Assembly (NCBI RefSeq): GCF_022647325.1
Contig: NZ_CP071405.1
Location: 124,001-188,000, forward strand
DNA from: Pantoea deleyi
GTDB lineage: Bacteria; Pseudomonadota; Gammaproteobacteria; Enterobacterales; Enterobacteriaceae
Length of the DNA: 64,000 nt
Reading direction: 5' to 3'
A program made the position numbers and the translations under genes. The number at the start of each line of letters is the position of its first letter. Position 1 is the first letter of the stretch. Below the pieces are notes generated by a model. That model had not been told where the DNA came from and searched no databases. It saw nothing but the letters and a program-made list of their open reading frames with translations. Shown piece by piece: positions 51,148 through 60,241 of the stretch.

Positions 51148-52827
51148 CTATCTGAACGTCACCATGCTGGCGTTGTAATTACCACCGAGATCTTTAACGG
51201 ATTTCATCTTCGGTGAGTTAATAGAAAGAATATTCGCGCGGAGGTTGCCCTGAGAGGTGTTATCCACCTTCTTTCTGGATGACAGCGTTAATATGCTCCC
51301 TTCCAGGCTGCCGCTGTTGGAGAGGGTCTGCGATCCTGTGATGATGAACATACCGTCTGACATCATGCTGCCTGCATTCCGGAAGTCCTGACTGGTGATA
51401 TAGGCATTCACACTGCGGAAAGCGGCGGCGTTATTCACGCGATCGGCAGAAAGAGAGGCCGACGCCGTGGCGGTGACGTCACCGGATAACAGCGCTATCT
51501 CCTTGCCCGCATTGAGCGACACCATAACCCCCCGCATGGAACCATGATTAATCAGCCTGTTTTTCGCTTGTACTGAGAAATTTCTCTGCGACGTCATGTC
51601 GCTACGGTTTTCAATATCGCCGGCTGCCGAAAGCGCAACGTTGCCTTTCGCCGTCACCTTACCTGACATGAAACTGATATTTTTTCCGCTTTCGAGAATG
51701 ACATTTTCCCCCTGCAGCGATCCGGTGCTGGTCAGCCCGCCATCGCTTCTGGCTGACAGATTATGCTGAGAAAGAATATCGCCGTGGTTTTCAATGTTAC
51801 CGGCTGACAAAAGAGCAATGTTGCTTCTGGCGGTGATGTCACCCGACAGGAGACCGATATTTTTCCCGCTTTCGAGACTGACATTTACTCCCTGCAGCGA
51901 TCCGGTGTTAGTCAGGCCGCTATTGCCTTTGGCTGCCAGATTACCCTGAGAAAGAATATCGCCGCGGTTTTCCAATTCACCGGCTGATGAAAGAGCGATA
52001 TTTTCCCTGGCCTTCATCGTGCCGTTATTTGTTAACAAGCCAGAAGAGGAGATAGCCAGACTACTGCCATTGAGCACGCCATGATTATTGACGCCAGCAC
52101 CCGCTTCCGTTGTGTGCAGAGAAATTAGCCCTGCGGTAACCCCTCCCAGTGCACTGATATCGATACTATTACCCTGAACCCGATGATTTCCGTTAGGAGT
52201 GACCCGGGCAGTGTCAGTGTAGTAGGTGAACTGACCAGCCACTGCTCTCAGATTACCGGTGTCCACCTGACCCTGAATCGCGATCTTTTGTGCCAGCAGG
52301 GTGGTGTAATCTGCGCCTTTAAGACTCTGATCCCTGATCGTAAGCATGCCTTTATCGACATCAATAGCCGTCAGCTTTCCATCGGTAAAGGCGGGTATAC
52401 CCGTGGTAAGAGTGGCATTGCGGGTATTAATAAAGCCACAGCCCGAGCAGGCAATACCATTAGGGTTGGCGATAATAACATCCGCTTTTTGACCTGCGAC
52501 TTCAATAAAACCATTGAGTGAGGAGGCATTGTCAGAAATAACCTCGTTCAGAATGACTTTAGCGGGTTTGTCCAGATTGCTGTTGCGCGAAATATTTCCA
52601 TTTTCGCGAACCAAATCGGTGATGCTATTGTTGAGTACCAGGCCATCACGGGTGACATTAAAGTTCTGATACGTATTGTGTGAAAGACCATTGGCATCTG
52701 CTTTATTGATATTAATGACAGCAGTGCCATTTGATTGTGTATAGTTGTTCAGCCCGGCGAGCGCAGGATTGCTAAAAAGTGCAGCGACCGCAGACAGGTA
52801 GAGCACATTAAGTTTTTCATTTTTCAT
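51148..52827 (-). CDS. Two-partner secretion exoprotein (TpsA, filamentous-hemagglutinin type), short
   Basis: The 559-residue protein starts with a signal peptide (cleavage near NPALA, residue 24) and a TPS domain: GLNNYTQSNGTAVININKAD, NTYQNFNV, the hallmark IIANPNGIACSGCGFIN (residues 118-134) and LTAIDVDKGMLTIRD. This targets it to a partner TpsB pore. After residue 272 come three 60-residue repeats and a more diverged repeat-like tail, predicted to form a beta-helix. TpsA proteins are usually 1500-4000 residues; this one has no C-terminal toxin domain, no cysteine-rich end and no immunity gene. It may be a small adhesin or a deletion product. AAGGATT precedes the ATG. Confidence 0.88.
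   Translation of the reverse strand: MKNEKLNVLYLSAVAALFSNPALAGLNNYTQSNGTAVININKADANGLSHNTYQNFNVTRDGLVLNNSITDLVRENGNISRNSNLDKPAKVILNEVISDNASSLNGFIEVAGQKADVIIANPNGIACSGCGFINTRNATLTTGIPAFTDGKLTAIDVDKGMLTIRDQSLKGADYTTLLAQKIAIQGQVDTGNLRAVAGQFTYYTDTARVTPNGNHRVQGNSIDISALGGVTAGLISLHTTEAGAGVNNHGVLNGSSLAISSSGLLTNNGTMKARENIALSSAGELENRGDILSQGNLAAKGNSGLTNTGSLQGVNVSLESGKNIGLLSGDITARSNIALLSAGNIENHGDILSQHNLSARSDGGLTSTGSLQGENVILESGKNISFMSGKVTAKGNVALSAAGDIENRSDMTSQRNFSVQAKNRLINHGSMRGVMVSLNAGKEIALLSGDVTATASASLSADRVNNAAAFRSVNAYITSQDFRNAGSMMSDGMFIITGSQTLSNSGSLEGSILTLSSRKKVDNTSQGNLRANILSINSPKMKSVKDLGGNYNASMVTFR
51472..52011 (-). repeat. Three tandem 180-bp repeats (60 residues each) in tpsA
   Basis: Units run 51832-52011, 51652-51831 and 51472-51651. 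Each encodes a version of (V/I)AL-SAG-IEN--D--SQ-N, then a GS(L/M)-G and V-LESGK-I-LLSGD-T pattern. Units 1 and 2 are clearly alike at the DNA level (for example CCCTGCAGCGATCCGGTG in both on the plus strand); unit 3 is more diverged. The pattern is typical of filamentous-hemagglutinin repeats. Confidence 0.9.
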
Positions 52828-52890
52828 TGTTTAATCCTTTAAGTTAATGACTGTTTTTAATCATGATTGCGTAAAGCGAAGACCTCCTGT

Positions 52891-54606
52891 TTAATATTTC
52901 CATTGCAATGAGAAACCCAGCGTCAGTGGATCGGTGTGAAAGTTCTGCGGCTTCGTCAGAGGCATACCGGCAAAAAGATCGAAATGGGTCTGAAGGCGTG
53001 TTCCTCGCAGGCCAGCCACACTGCCTGCGACCGTTTTTCCTGTGTAGTACTTCTGATTTTCATTGCCATAGACCTGACCTGCGTCAATACCGATATAAGG
53101 CTGAAGAGGCTTATCGGGAAAAATCCAGCGGAGATCATTTCGCCAGTACCATCCCCTGTTATCCTGAAGCGCCTTTTCGCCATCAAAACCTCGTACCGTC
53201 CAGCGATTCGCCAGCGAAAAGCGGCTTAAAGAAGAGAGCGTGTCGGGTGAGTATTGCAGACTGAAATGGGGAGAGTAGTTCAGCCAGCTATCGCGAACCT
53301 GAAAGTTGACCGAGCCTTCAAGATCAAGCGTCACGATCCGCCCTTGCGTATCAATAAGCCCATACTCCTGTTCAGGTGTATGGCTGCTGTTAAACCAGGG
53401 CATCTTTCTCTGATAGCTCAGTGTGGTTATCAGACCCGCATTATCGTTATGGAGGTGATGCTGCAAAACAGCTTTCCAGCCCGCATTTTTTTTATGCATG
53501 CTGATAAGATCCACACCATCCAGAGAATAACGTGATTCGACGTTGAAGATTTGCAGGCCAGCCGTGCTGGTCTGATGGACAGTGCGTGATAGCAGGCGAT
53601 TAAGTTGAGCGCTGTAAAAGCGGTTCCTGTTATCCAGCGCCCATGATGTCCAGTTCCCTGTAACAGACTGCCGATAATCACTCTGACTTGCATAGAGATC
53701 GAGCCACCAGTAACCCCAGGGAATGGCGTAGCCAAGCGATGTGTTCTGGTTACCTCTTTTCCTGTGCGCAGCGGAAATATCGTGGCCGTAAGAGAAATAC
53801 AGCGTATCGCTGAATGATGTGATGTTATTTAAATAAAGCGCGGCACCACCCTGATAGCGGCCGGTTGTCGCCGAACCGGCATCATTAAGCCATGCGCCCA
53901 CTTGCCAGAACTTATCCTGTTCACGCTGGATATAGATGTCACTTTCGCCTTTGCCACTGCCCGGCACCAGACTGACCTTAACCCGCGAGCCGGGTACTCG
54001 CTGAAGATTCAGGCTGCCCTGTTCAAGATCGCTGAGCGTCAGCACATCCCCTTCTTTAAACGGCAAGGTGCTGTTTAAATTAATATAATTATCGCCCGAT
54101 GGGTTAAGAACTATTTTCCCGACTTTGCCTGCATAAATATAAAAATTTAATTCTCCATCAGAAAGATTCTGATCGGGCAGGTCAACACGGGCGGTGATAT
54201 ACCCTGCCCGGATAATCTCATTCTGCAGCGTTTTTGCCAGTAATTTGATACCCGAAATTCCCATACACCGCCCCTCTGCCTGAGCAGTGAAATAACGTAA
54301 TTTTCCGAGGTAAAGGTGTTGGCTATCCTGAGTGATTAAAACTCTCCGGATAAAATAGCAGTTCTTTTCAGGCGGGAAGTGAATTATTTCTGGCCTGAAT
54401 TGCTGCTGCTCAGACGGTGCCAGCTTTGGCGCAGGGATTAAATGTTCTCTGCGTACCCTGTCCTGCTGAATCGCATTTGTTTGCTCATTCTGTAACGAAG
54501 GCGCAGATCCGGCGCTGGCGCCAACAGGAAAAATAACGGTCCACATAAGAACAATGAGAATCACTAAGCCATGCGGATTTAACGTTAATTTAAAATTAAA
54601 TAACAT
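52891..54606 (-). CDS. Two-partner secretion outer-membrane transporter (TpsB, ShlB/FhaC/HecB family)
   Basis: The 571-residue protein has a signal peptide (to about residue 33), a periplasmic region with a POTRA domain pair (about 75-240, including CYFIRRVLITQDSQHLYLGK and LPDQNLSDGELNFYIYAGKV) and a 16-strand beta-barrel. The L6-loop motif RWTVRGFDGE (VRGF) near residue 480 marks the family. It ends in an aromatic residue (LQWKY), as outer-membrane barrels usually do. It lies 63 bases upstream of tpsA on the same strand, in the usual B-then-A order. GGAAG precedes the ATG. This insertion lies between rpmE and metJ, which are close together in E. coli, and is visibly richer in A+T than its neighbours. 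Confidence 0.92.
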   Translation of the reverse strand: MLFNFKLTLNPHGLVILIVLMWTVIFPVGASAGSAPSLQNEQTNAIQQDRVRREHLIPAPKLAPSEQQQFRPEIIHFPPEKNCYFIRRVLITQDSQHLYLGKLRYFTAQAEGRCMGISGIKLLAKTLQNEIIRAGYITARVDLPDQNLSDGELNFYIYAGKVGKIVLNPSGDNYINLNSTLPFKEGDVLTLSDLEQGSLNLQRVPGSRVKVSLVPGSGKGESDIYIQREQDKFWQVGAWLNDAGSATTGRYQGGAALYLNNITSFSDTLYFSYGHDISAAHRKRGNQNTSLGYAIPWGYWWLDLYASQSDYRQSVTGNWTSWALDNRNRFYSAQLNRLLSRTVHQTSTAGLQIFNVESRYSLDGVDLISMHKKNAGWKAVLQHHLHNDNAGLITTLSYQRKMPWFNSSHTPEQEYGLIDTQGRIVTLDLEGSVNFQVRDSWLNYSPHFSLQYSPDTLSSLSRFSLANRWTVRGFDGEKALQDNRGWYWRNDLRWIFPDKPLQPYIGIDAGQVYGNENQKYYTGKTVAGSVAGLRGTRLQTHFDLFAGMPLTKPQNFHTDPLTLGFSLQWKY

Positions 54607-54867
54607 TTCGCTTCCGTAATTTTTCGGTTTCGCGAAATATTAAGGATCAGGCGTAAATTAACAATAATAATAGTTCTATTTTGAATCCCGGACGAAGAGT
54701 CATTCGGTAACGAACGTGTAAAATCGATATCAAAAGAGGATTTCTTTTTAATAAAAGATGCGTAGTGTAATAAGCAGAAACAAACAGGCAACAGGGCGGG
54801 TCAGGAAAGCGGCTCCCTGAGCGGAGCCTGCTTCTCTGAAACGGGTGAAGCGAAGGAGCCTGACGGA
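54607..54867. other. A+T-rich gap between tpsB and metJ
   Basis: This 261-base gap, strongly A+T-rich next to tpsB, should hold the tpsBA promoter. A hairpin GGCTCC-CTGAGC-GGAGCC near 54810-54830 could end metJ transcription, but it lacks a T run. No gene is supported. Confidence 0.5.
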
Positions 54868-55185
54868 TTAATATTCCCAGGTGTCCGGATCGACGCCCAT
54901 CTGGCGCATGATCGCTTTTGCCTCTTCCGGGATCTCATCGCTGCGCTCTTTACGCAGGTCGACATCATCCGGCAGCGGCTGGCCCGTGAAAGCATGTAAG
55001 AAGGCTTCGCAAAGCAGTTCGCTGTTGGTCGCGTGGCGCAGGTTGTTCACCTGACGACGGGTACGCTCATCCGTTAAAATCTTCAGCACGCTCAAGGGGA
55101 TAGAAACCGTTATCTTCTTGACCTGCTCGCTCTTCTTACCGTGCTCAGCGTACGGGCTGATATATTCGCCGTTCCATTCAGCCAT
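54868..55185 (-). CDS. metJ: Methionine repressor MetJ
   Basis: MetJ, with S-adenosylmethionine as corepressor, represses the met regulon. The protein has 105 residues, as in E. coli. It is a ribbon-helix-helix repressor; the DNA-contacting strand is [18 protein letters not shown] (K23 and T25 contacts) and the helix follows at [20 protein letters not shown]. It is divergent from metB across an array of Met boxes that probably regulates both. Confidence 0.98.
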   Translation of the reverse strand: MAEWNGEYISPYAEHGKKSEQVKKITVSIPLSVLKILTDERTRRQVNNLRHATNSELLCEAFLHAFTGQPLPDDVDLRKERSDEIPEEAKAIMRQMGVDPDTWEY

Positions 55186-55367
55186 GGGTTACCTTAATTA
55201 ATAAACGTTAAATGTGAGGAAATCAGCGGATTATGCCTGATTTTTTCCTGCCTGACCCCTGATATGGCGGGTTTTCTTCGCTCACAACCTCCGCTGTACA
55301 GAGGGGAACGCCAGGCGATGACGCATAATTTTAGCGGTTATTGCCGGTTTGCTCAATCTATACGCAA

Positions 55368-55399
55368 AGACATTTAGATGTCCAGATGTATTGACGTCT
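55368..55399. promoter_or_regulatory. MetJ operator: four Met boxes between metJ and metB
   Basis: Four adjacent eight-base boxes read AGACATTT, AGATGTCC, AGATGTAT and TGACGTCT, each close to the consensus AGACGTCT. They lie about 60 bases before metB. MetJ dimers are expected to bind cooperatively. Confidence 0.9.
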
Positions 55400-55458
55400 A
55401 ATTAGGGGGTGATATCCTGTGTGCTACATTTTCTTCACTCTTCAGGAACAATTCACTC

Positions 55459-56619
55459 ATGACGCGTAAACCGGCAACCATCGCAGTACGCAGCGGTCTG
55501 AATGATGACGAGCAGTATGGCTGCGTTGTCCCGCCCATCCACCTCTCGACCACCTATAACTTCCTGGACTTCAATGAGCCGCGCGCGCATGACTACTCCC
55601 GTCGCGGTAACCCGACGCGTGATGTTGTTCAGCGCACGCTGGCGGAACTGGAAGGGGGCGCGGGTGCGGTATTAACCAATACCGGGATGTCGGCGATTCA
55701 TCTGGTGAGCACCGTGTTCCTGAAGCCTGGCGATCTGCTGATCGCGCCACACGACTGCTACGGCGGCAGCTACCGGCTGTTTGACAGCCTGAGCAAGCGC
55801 GGGGCCTATCGGGTGAAATTTGTCGATCAGGGCGATCCGGTGGCGCTGCAGGCGGCACTGGATGAAAAACCCCGTCTGGTACTGATTGAGAGCCCCAGCA
55901 ATCCGCTGCTGCGCGTGGTCGATATCAGCGGAATCTGCGCGGCGGCACGCGCGGCGGGTGCCGTCAGCGTCGTGGACAATACCTTTATGAGCCCGGCCCT
56001 GCAGAACCCGCTGGCGCTGGGAGCCGATCTGGTCATCCACTCCTGCACCAAATACCTGAATGGTCACTCCGATGTGGTCGCGGGGGCGGTGATTGCCCGC
56101 GATCCGCAGCACGCGACCGATCTGGCCTGGTGGGCGAACAATATCGGCGTGACCAGCGCGGCGTTTGACAGTTATCTGTTGCTGCGCGGGATTCGTACAC
56201 TCGCACCACGAATTGCGGCGGCGCAACGAAATGCCCTCGCGATTGTGGCATATCTGCAGCAGCAGAAACGGGTGAAAAAGTTGTATCATCCTTCGCTGCC
56301 GGAAAACGCCGGACACGAATATGCGGTGCGTCAGCAGCGCGGCTTTGGTGCCATGCTGAGTTTTGAGGTCGACGGTGATGAAGCGCTGCTGCGTCGCTTC
56401 CTGAAAGCGTTGCGGCTGTTTACGCTGGCCGAATCGCTGGGCGGCGTAGAGAGCCTGATCTCCCATACCGCCACCATGACGCACGCGGGGATGTCAGCAG
56501 AAGCGCGCGCGGCAGCGGGTATTTCCGATACGCTGCTGCGGGTTTCTGTTGGCATCGAAGATCACGAAGATTTAATAGCCGATCTGGATAATGCATTCCG
56601 GATCGCAGCCGAGGGTTAA
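55459..56619 (+). CDS. metB: Cystathionine gamma-synthase
   Basis: MetB joins O-succinylhomoserine and cysteine to give cystathionine. The product has 386 residues, as in E. coli. PLP-enzyme features are HDCYGGSYRLFDSL, VVDNTFMSPALQNPL and the PLP lysine in SCTKYLNGHSDV. SLGGVESLISHTATMTHAGM is near the C-terminus. metL follows after two bases, so the two form an operon controlled by the upstream Met boxes. Confidence 0.98.
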   Translation: MTRKPATIAVRSGLNDDEQYGCVVPPIHLSTTYNFLDFNEPRAHDYSRRGNPTRDVVQRTLAELEGGAGAVLTNTGMSAIHLVSTVFLKPGDLLIAPHDCYGGSYRLFDSLSKRGAYRVKFVDQGDPVALQAALDEKPRLVLIESPSNPLLRVVDISGICAAARAAGAVSVVDNTFMSPALQNPLALGADLVIHSCTKYLNGHSDVVAGAVIARDPQHATDLAWWANNIGVTSAAFDSYLLLRGIRTLAPRIAAAQRNALAIVAYLQQQKRVKKLYHPSLPENAGHEYAVRQQRGFGAMLSFEVDGDEALLRRFLKALRLFTLAESLGGVESLISHTATMTHAGMSAEARAAAGISDTLLRVSVGIEDHEDLIADLDNAFRIAAEG

Positions 56620-56621
56620 GC

Positions 56622-59057
56622 ATGATGATTTCAGCAGGCGCGGGAACGCCAGATATCCGGCAGTTGCACAAGTTTGGCGGCAGCAGCCTGGCGGATGCAC
56701 GCTGCTATCAGCGCGTTGCCAGCATTATGGCGGACTACAGCCAGCCGGGCGATCTGATGGTGGTTTCCGCCGCCGGCTCAACCACCAACCAGCTCATTAG
56801 CTGGCTGAAGCTGAGCCAGAGCGATCGGCTCTCTGCGCACCAGGTGCAACAGGCATTACGGCGCTACCAGAGCGAACTGATTAGTGCGCTCCTGCCTGCT
56901 GAGGTTGCGGAACCCTTAATCAGCGCGTTTATCCGCGATCTGGAGAAACTGGCTGCGCTGCTGGATGCGCCGATTACCGATGCGGTCTACGCCGAGGTGG
57001 TCGGGCATGGTGAAATCTGGTCGGCGCGCCTGATGTCCGCGGTGCTGAGCCAGCGCGATCTGCAGGCCTGCTGGCTGGATGCGCGTGAGTTCCTGCGGGC
57101 GGAACGTGCTGCTCAGCCGCAGGTGGATGAAGGCAAATCCTGGCCGCTGCTGCAGACGTTGCTGGCGCAACATCCTCACAAGCGCATCGTGGTCACCGGA
57201 TTTATCAGCCGCAACGACGCTGGTGAAACGGTGCTGCTGGGCCGTAACGGCTCCGATTATTCCGCCACGCAGATTGGTGCGCTGGCGGGTGTCGGCCGTG
57301 TCACCATCTGGAGCGACGTGGCGGGCGTCTACAGCGCCGATCCCCGTAAAGTTTCGGATGCCTGCCTGCTGCCGCTGTTGAGGCTGGACGAGGCCAGCGA
57401 GCTGGCGCGTCTGGCGGCTCCGGTGCTGCATACCCGTACCCTGCAGCCGGTCTCCGGCAGCGATATCGACCTGCAACTGCGCTGCAGCTATCAGCCGGAG
57501 CAGGGGTCGACCCGTATCGAGCGCGTTCTGGCCTCCGGAACCGGCGCACGGATTGTCACCAGTCACGATGATGTCTGCCTGATCGAGATTCAGCTTCCGG
57601 AGCAGCATGACTTCGCGATTCTGCATAAAGAGATCGACCTGCTGCTGAAGCGTGCGCAGCTGCGTCCGCTGGCGTTTGGCGTACATCCGGATCGTCAGCT
57701 TCTGCAACTCTGCTATACCTCCGAAGTGGTTAACAGCGCCTTTACGCTGCTGCAGGACGCGGGTTTACCGGGACATCTGCAACTGCGCGACGGCCTGGCG
57801 CTGGTGGCGCTGGTTGGCGCAGGCGTTACCCGCAATCCGCTGCATACCCATCGCTTCTGGCAGCAGTTAAAAGATCAGCCGATTGAGTTCATCTGGCAGT
57901 CAGAAGAGCACATCAGCGTGGTGGCAGTGCTGCGCGTCGGGCCGACCCGGCATCTGATCCAGGGACTGCATCAGTCGCTGTTTCGCGCGGAAAAGCGTAT
58001 CGGCCTGATGCTGTTTGGCAAAGGCAACATCGGTTCGCGCTGGCTGGAGCTGTTTGCCCGCGAACAGGAGTCGCTGTCAGCGCGTACCGGCTTTGAGTTT
58101 CTGCTGGCGGGCGTGGCGGACAGCCGTCGCAGCCTGCTGAGCTATGAGGGGCTGGATGCCAGCCGGGCGCTCGCCTTCTTTGATGATGAGGCGGTGGAGC
58201 GCGATGAGGAGTCGCTGTTCCTCTGGATGCGCGCTCATCCGTTTGACGATCTGGTCGTGCTGGATGTCACCGCCAGCACCCCGCTGGCGCAGCAGTATCT
58301 CGACTTCGCCAGCCACGGTTTCCACGTCATCAGTGCCAACAAGGTGGCGGGGGCCTCCGACAGCCAGACATGGCGGCAGATCCGCGATGCCTTTACCAAA
58401 ACCGGGCGTCACTGGCTCTATAACGCGACGGTGGGTGCAGGTCTGCCGATCAACTACACCGTGCGCGATCTGCGCGACAGCGGCGATACCATTCTGGCGA
58501 TCAGCGGGATCTTCTCCGGGACGCTCTCCTGGCTGTTCCTGCAGTTTGATGGCACTGTGCCCTTTACCGAGCTGGTGGACCAGGCGTGGCAGCAGGGATT
58601 GACCGAGCCCGATCCGCGCGCTGACCTTTCCGGTCAGGATGTGATGCGCAAGCTGGTGATCCTGGCGCGTGAGGCGGGCTACAACATCGAACCGGATCAG
58701 GTGCGGGTGGAGTCGCTGGTGCCTGATAACTGTCAGCAGGGGTCGGTTGATCACTTCTTTGAAAACGGTGAAGAGCTGAACGAACAGATGCTGCAGCGAC
58801 TGGAAGCCGCGCAGGAGATGGATCTGGTGCTGCGTTACGTCGCCCGCTTTGACGCCAACGGCAAGGCGCGCGTGGGCATTGAAGCGGTCCGTCCGGAGCA
58901 TCCGCTGGCGTCCCTGCTGCCGTGCGACAACGTCTTCGCGATCGAGAGCCGCTGGTATCGTGATAATCCGCTGGTGATCCGCGGGCCGGGCGCAGGCCGG
59001 GATGTCACCGCCGGCGCTATCCAGTCAGATATTAATCGCCTCGCTCAACTGCTGTAA
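56622..59057 (+). CDS. metL: Bifunctional aspartokinase II / homoserine dehydrogenase II
   Basis: MetL phosphorylates aspartate and, at its other end, reduces aspartate semialdehyde to homoserine, feeding methionine synthesis. The 811-residue protein (E. coli 810) has an N-terminal kinase (HKFGGSSLADARCYQ, GRNGSDYSATQIGALAG, residues 15-290), a linker with degenerate ACT regions (300-460) and a C-terminal dehydrogenase (LFGKGNIGSRWLELFA, ISANKVAGASDSQ). Because the ACT domains do not bind amino acids in MetL, control is mainly through MetJ. Confidence 0.98.
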   Translation: MMISAGAGTPDIRQLHKFGGSSLADARCYQRVASIMADYSQPGDLMVVSAAGSTTNQLISWLKLSQSDRLSAHQVQQALRRYQSELISALLPAEVAEPLISAFIRDLEKLAALLDAPITDAVYAEVVGHGEIWSARLMSAVLSQRDLQACWLDAREFLRAERAAQPQVDEGKSWPLLQTLLAQHPHKRIVVTGFISRNDAGETVLLGRNGSDYSATQIGALAGVGRVTIWSDVAGVYSADPRKVSDACLLPLLRLDEASELARLAAPVLHTRTLQPVSGSDIDLQLRCSYQPEQGSTRIERVLASGTGARIVTSHDDVCLIEIQLPEQHDFAILHKEIDLLLKRAQLRPLAFGVHPDRQLLQLCYTSEVVNSAFTLLQDAGLPGHLQLRDGLALVALVGAGVTRNPLHTHRFWQQLKDQPIEFIWQSEEHISVVAVLRVGPTRHLIQGLHQSLFRAEKRIGLMLFGKGNIGSRWLELFAREQESLSARTGFEFLLAGVADSRRSLLSYEGLDASRALAFFDDEAVERDEESLFLWMRAHPFDDLVVLDVTASTPLAQQYLDFASHGFHVISANKVAGASDSQTWRQIRDAFTKTGRHWLYNATVGAGLPINYTVRDLRDSGDTILAISGIFSGTLSWLFLQFDGTVPFTELVDQAWQQGLTEPDPRADLSGQDVMRKLVILAREAGYNIEPDQVRVESLVPDNCQQGSVDHFFENGEELNEQMLQRLEAAQEMDLVLRYVARFDANGKARVGIEAVRPEHPLASLLPCDNVFAIESRWYRDNPLVIRGPGAGRDVTAGAIQSDINRLAQLL

Positions 59058-59067
59058 CTCCTTCCTT

Positions 59068-59090
59068 ACAGGCGCTTCGGCGCCTGTTTT
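59068..59090 (+). terminator. Intrinsic terminator of metBL
   Basis: ACAGGCGC-TTCG-GCGCCTGT is a stable UUCG-type hairpin followed by four T, ten bases after the metL stop. Confidence 0.85.
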
Positions 59091-59203
59091 CAATGCGTTA
59101 TCTCTGCCCCCCGCAGCCGCCTCTATGCTGGCTGAAATTTGCTCACGTCTGTTGATTATTTTTAAGTTGACGGCACACCGGGATTACGTCATTTTGAACT
59201 TCC

Positions 59204-59235
59204 GGACGTCTAAACGTGTAGATGTTTGCAGGTCA
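59204..59235. promoter_or_regulatory. MetJ operator: Met boxes upstream of metF
   Basis: Adjacent eight-base boxes read GGACGTCT, AAACGTGT, AGATGTTT and GCAGGTCA. The first three resemble the AGACGTCT consensus; the fourth is weak. They end about 25 bases before metF. Confidence 0.8.
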
Positions 59236-59250
59236 GTTATTAATCGATGA

Positions 59251-60159
<909 letters not shown>

Positions 60160-60179
60160 TCGCGCCCCGCACAGACAAT

Positions 60180-60209
60180 AAAAAAGTCGGGCATGGCCCG
60201 ACTTTTTTT
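60180..60209. terminator. Bidirectional terminator between metF and ppc
   Basis: AAAAAAGTCGGGC-ATG-GCCCGACTTTTTTT has an A run on one side and a T run on the other, so it can end both convergent transcripts. Confidence 0.92.
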
Positions 60210-60241
60210 ATCACTGCCCGCCGACTCTCGTCAGCACCGGG

